Part shown: positions 63,259 through 64,000 of the stretch, piece by piece
How the letters are laid out: each line of letters starts with the position of its first letter
How positions within the stretch are numbered: the first letter of the stretch is position 1
The notes under the pieces: model-generated
Database searches by the model: none
Seen by the model: the letters and a program-made list of their open reading frames with translations, nothing else
Told to the model about the DNA's origin: nothing
From: Denitrobaculum tricleocarpae
GTDB lineage: Bacteria; Pseudomonadota; Alphaproteobacteria; Kiloniellales; Kiloniellaceae
Direction: 5' to 3'
Assembly: GCF_007004665.1 (NCBI RefSeq)
Contig: NZ_ML660052.1
Location: forward strand, 124,001-188,000
Length of the DNA stretch: 64,000 bases
Made by a program: the position numbers and the translations under genes

Positions 63259-64000
63259 TCAGCCCTCCTTGCCCGCGAAACGCGCACGCGCGGCGGCCAT
63301 GCGGGTCATCTCCTTGACCTGCGCATCGATCGCCGCTTCGTCGGACGCGTTGCCGTAGCGGAATTCACTGTCCGCGTAGCGGTTGATCTCCTGGATCACC
63401 ATCTCCGGCGTGATGGGGCGCGTCAGTTCGCGGATCATGGCCAGCTTGGTGTCGTAGTCCTTTTGCAGGAAGAGCTCGCTGTTCTCCATCCACTCGTCGG
63501 GAAGCTCGAAGTCCATGGCCCGGACCTTGACCGCATCGGTGATGTTCTTGATCGCCCGTCCGGTAAAGCGCTCGTCCGCCTCCTGGATGGCCTTCAGATA
63601 TGCGCCCATCTTCTCGATGGTATCCAGTTCGCCGATGGCATCGCGTGCGCGGTCGAAGACATTTGCCAGTTGCTCTTCCTGCGGACGGCTGTGTTGCGCA
63701 TAGGACGCCGCGACCGCAGACTTGATTTCCTGCGCCGCGAAGAGATCGTGGTCACCGACGGGGATGTTGTGGTTCGAGCCCAGCAGCAGATGCAGAATGT
63801 CGATGTAGTCCGCACGCGTCTGCGGGCCGTCGACCAGAAACCGGGCGCCGGCGCGCTGACGAAGCGCGTCATCCACATTCTCAGGATAGTTGGAGAACAT
63901 ACCGAAGGTGCAGTTGCCCCGCACCACGGTGTTGGCACCCGCGAAGCTCTCCATCAGCACCGCCGTCACTTCCTGCTGGCCCGCGGAGGACTGACGGTCG
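63259..64000 (-). CDS. AAA+ ATPase, C-terminal part, cut by window edge
   Basis: The frame is open to the window end, so the start, Walker A and Walker B lie outside. The visible 246 residues contain TAVLMESFAGANTVVRGNCT, a sensor-1-type strand (CTFGMFSNYPEN), an arginine-finger-like DDALRQRAGARFLVDGPQTR and, further on, a helical lid with DERFTGRAIKNITDAVKVRA, a sensor-2-like stretch. The pattern resembles MoxR/CbbQ-type or similar AAA+ proteins, which remodel other proteins. It is followed by the 498-residue unknown gene 4 bases downstream. Its likely job is ATP-driven action on that protein or on the membrane proteins of the operon; this is inference. Confidence 0.75.
   Translation of the reverse strand, partial: DRQSSAGQQEVTAVLMESFAGANTVVRGNCTFGMFSNYPENVDDALRQRAGARFLVDGPQTRADYIDILHLLLGSNHNIPVGDHDLFAAQEIKSAVAASYAQHSRPQEEQLANVFDRARDAIGELDTIEKMGAYLKAIQEADERFTGRAIKNITDAVKVRAMDFELPDEWMENSELFLQKDYDTKLAMIRELTRPITPEMVIQEINRYADSEFRYGNASDEAAIDAQVKEMTRMAAARARFAGKEG

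Overview
The window reads as chromosomal DNA of a GC-rich alphaproteobacterium, probably a marine Rhodospirillales or Rhodobacterales relative. This rests on the hemP-hmuRSTUV-tonB layout, the thiCOSGE operon behind a TPP riboswitch, a SoeABC sulfite dehydrogenase, TRAP transport, and DUF1523/DUF1287/DUF2798 proteins. The taxonomic call is an inference from gene content. There are no rRNA or tRNA genes, insertion sequences, prophage genes or CRISPR arrays that I can see. Both window edges cut through genes.

Layout. (1) 1-9.7 kb, +: end of a CoA-acylating aldehyde dehydrogenase resembling sulfoacetaldehyde dehydrogenase, a SucCD-like ADP-forming acyl-CoA ligase pair, the three-subunit cytoplasmic sulfite dehydrogenase SoeABC, and a SulP anion permease. 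Together they suggest a sulfonate (perhaps sulfoacetate) to sulfite to sulfate route. (2) 9.7-10.7 kb, -: a D-2-hydroxyacid dehydrogenase. (3) 11-22 kb: an iron/heme block with hemP, receptor, HmuS, HmuTUV and TonB, then tam, an unknown protein, bfd and bfr, with three Fur-box-like sites. A set of nested palindromes lies between bfd and bfr. (4) 22.2-28.4 kb: a TRAP transporter (-) divergent from an acyl-CoA ligase and a thiolase (+). (5) 28.4-30.3 kb, -: a secreted RNase T2 and a DUF1287 protein. (6) 30.3-37.0 kb, -: a tight six-gene beta-oxidation operon (FadB-like, two acyl-CoA dehydrogenases, hotdog thioesterase, enoyl-CoA hydratase, nitronate monooxygenase). (7) 37.3-39.2 kb: an Lrp/AsnC regulator divergent from a RidA-like protein, then an IclR regulator. 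A shared palindromic motif (TTCCGCATAT) lies upstream of blocks 4 and 6 and between the Lrp and ridA genes, so I propose one catabolic regulon for an unidentified acid. (8) 39.2-43.9 kb, -: thiamine biosynthesis with riboswitch. (9) 43.9-50.4 kb: assorted single genes (LysE exporter, Gfo/Idh/MocA and aldo-keto reductases, GIY-YIG, GST-like, DUF2798, ChaN-like, cytochrome b561). (10) 50.8-55.1 kb, +: an RND efflux pair. (11) 55.2-57.9 kb, -: an ECF sigma factor overlapping a membrane-anchored vWA protein. (12) 58.2-60.2 kb: an ornithine-cyclodeaminase-like enzyme divergent from a LysR regulator. (13) 60.2-64.0 kb, -: an uncharacterised operon of an AAA+ ATPase (cut by the edge), a 498-residue unknown protein, a small two-helix membrane protein and a DUF1523 membrane protein.

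The best candidates for undescribed biology are the TTCCGCATAT catabolic regulon with its paired acyl-CoA dehydrogenases, the AAA+/unknown/membrane-protein operon at the right edge, the ECF sigma-vWA module, and the Fur-box-associated unknown protein at 19.9-20.5 kb.
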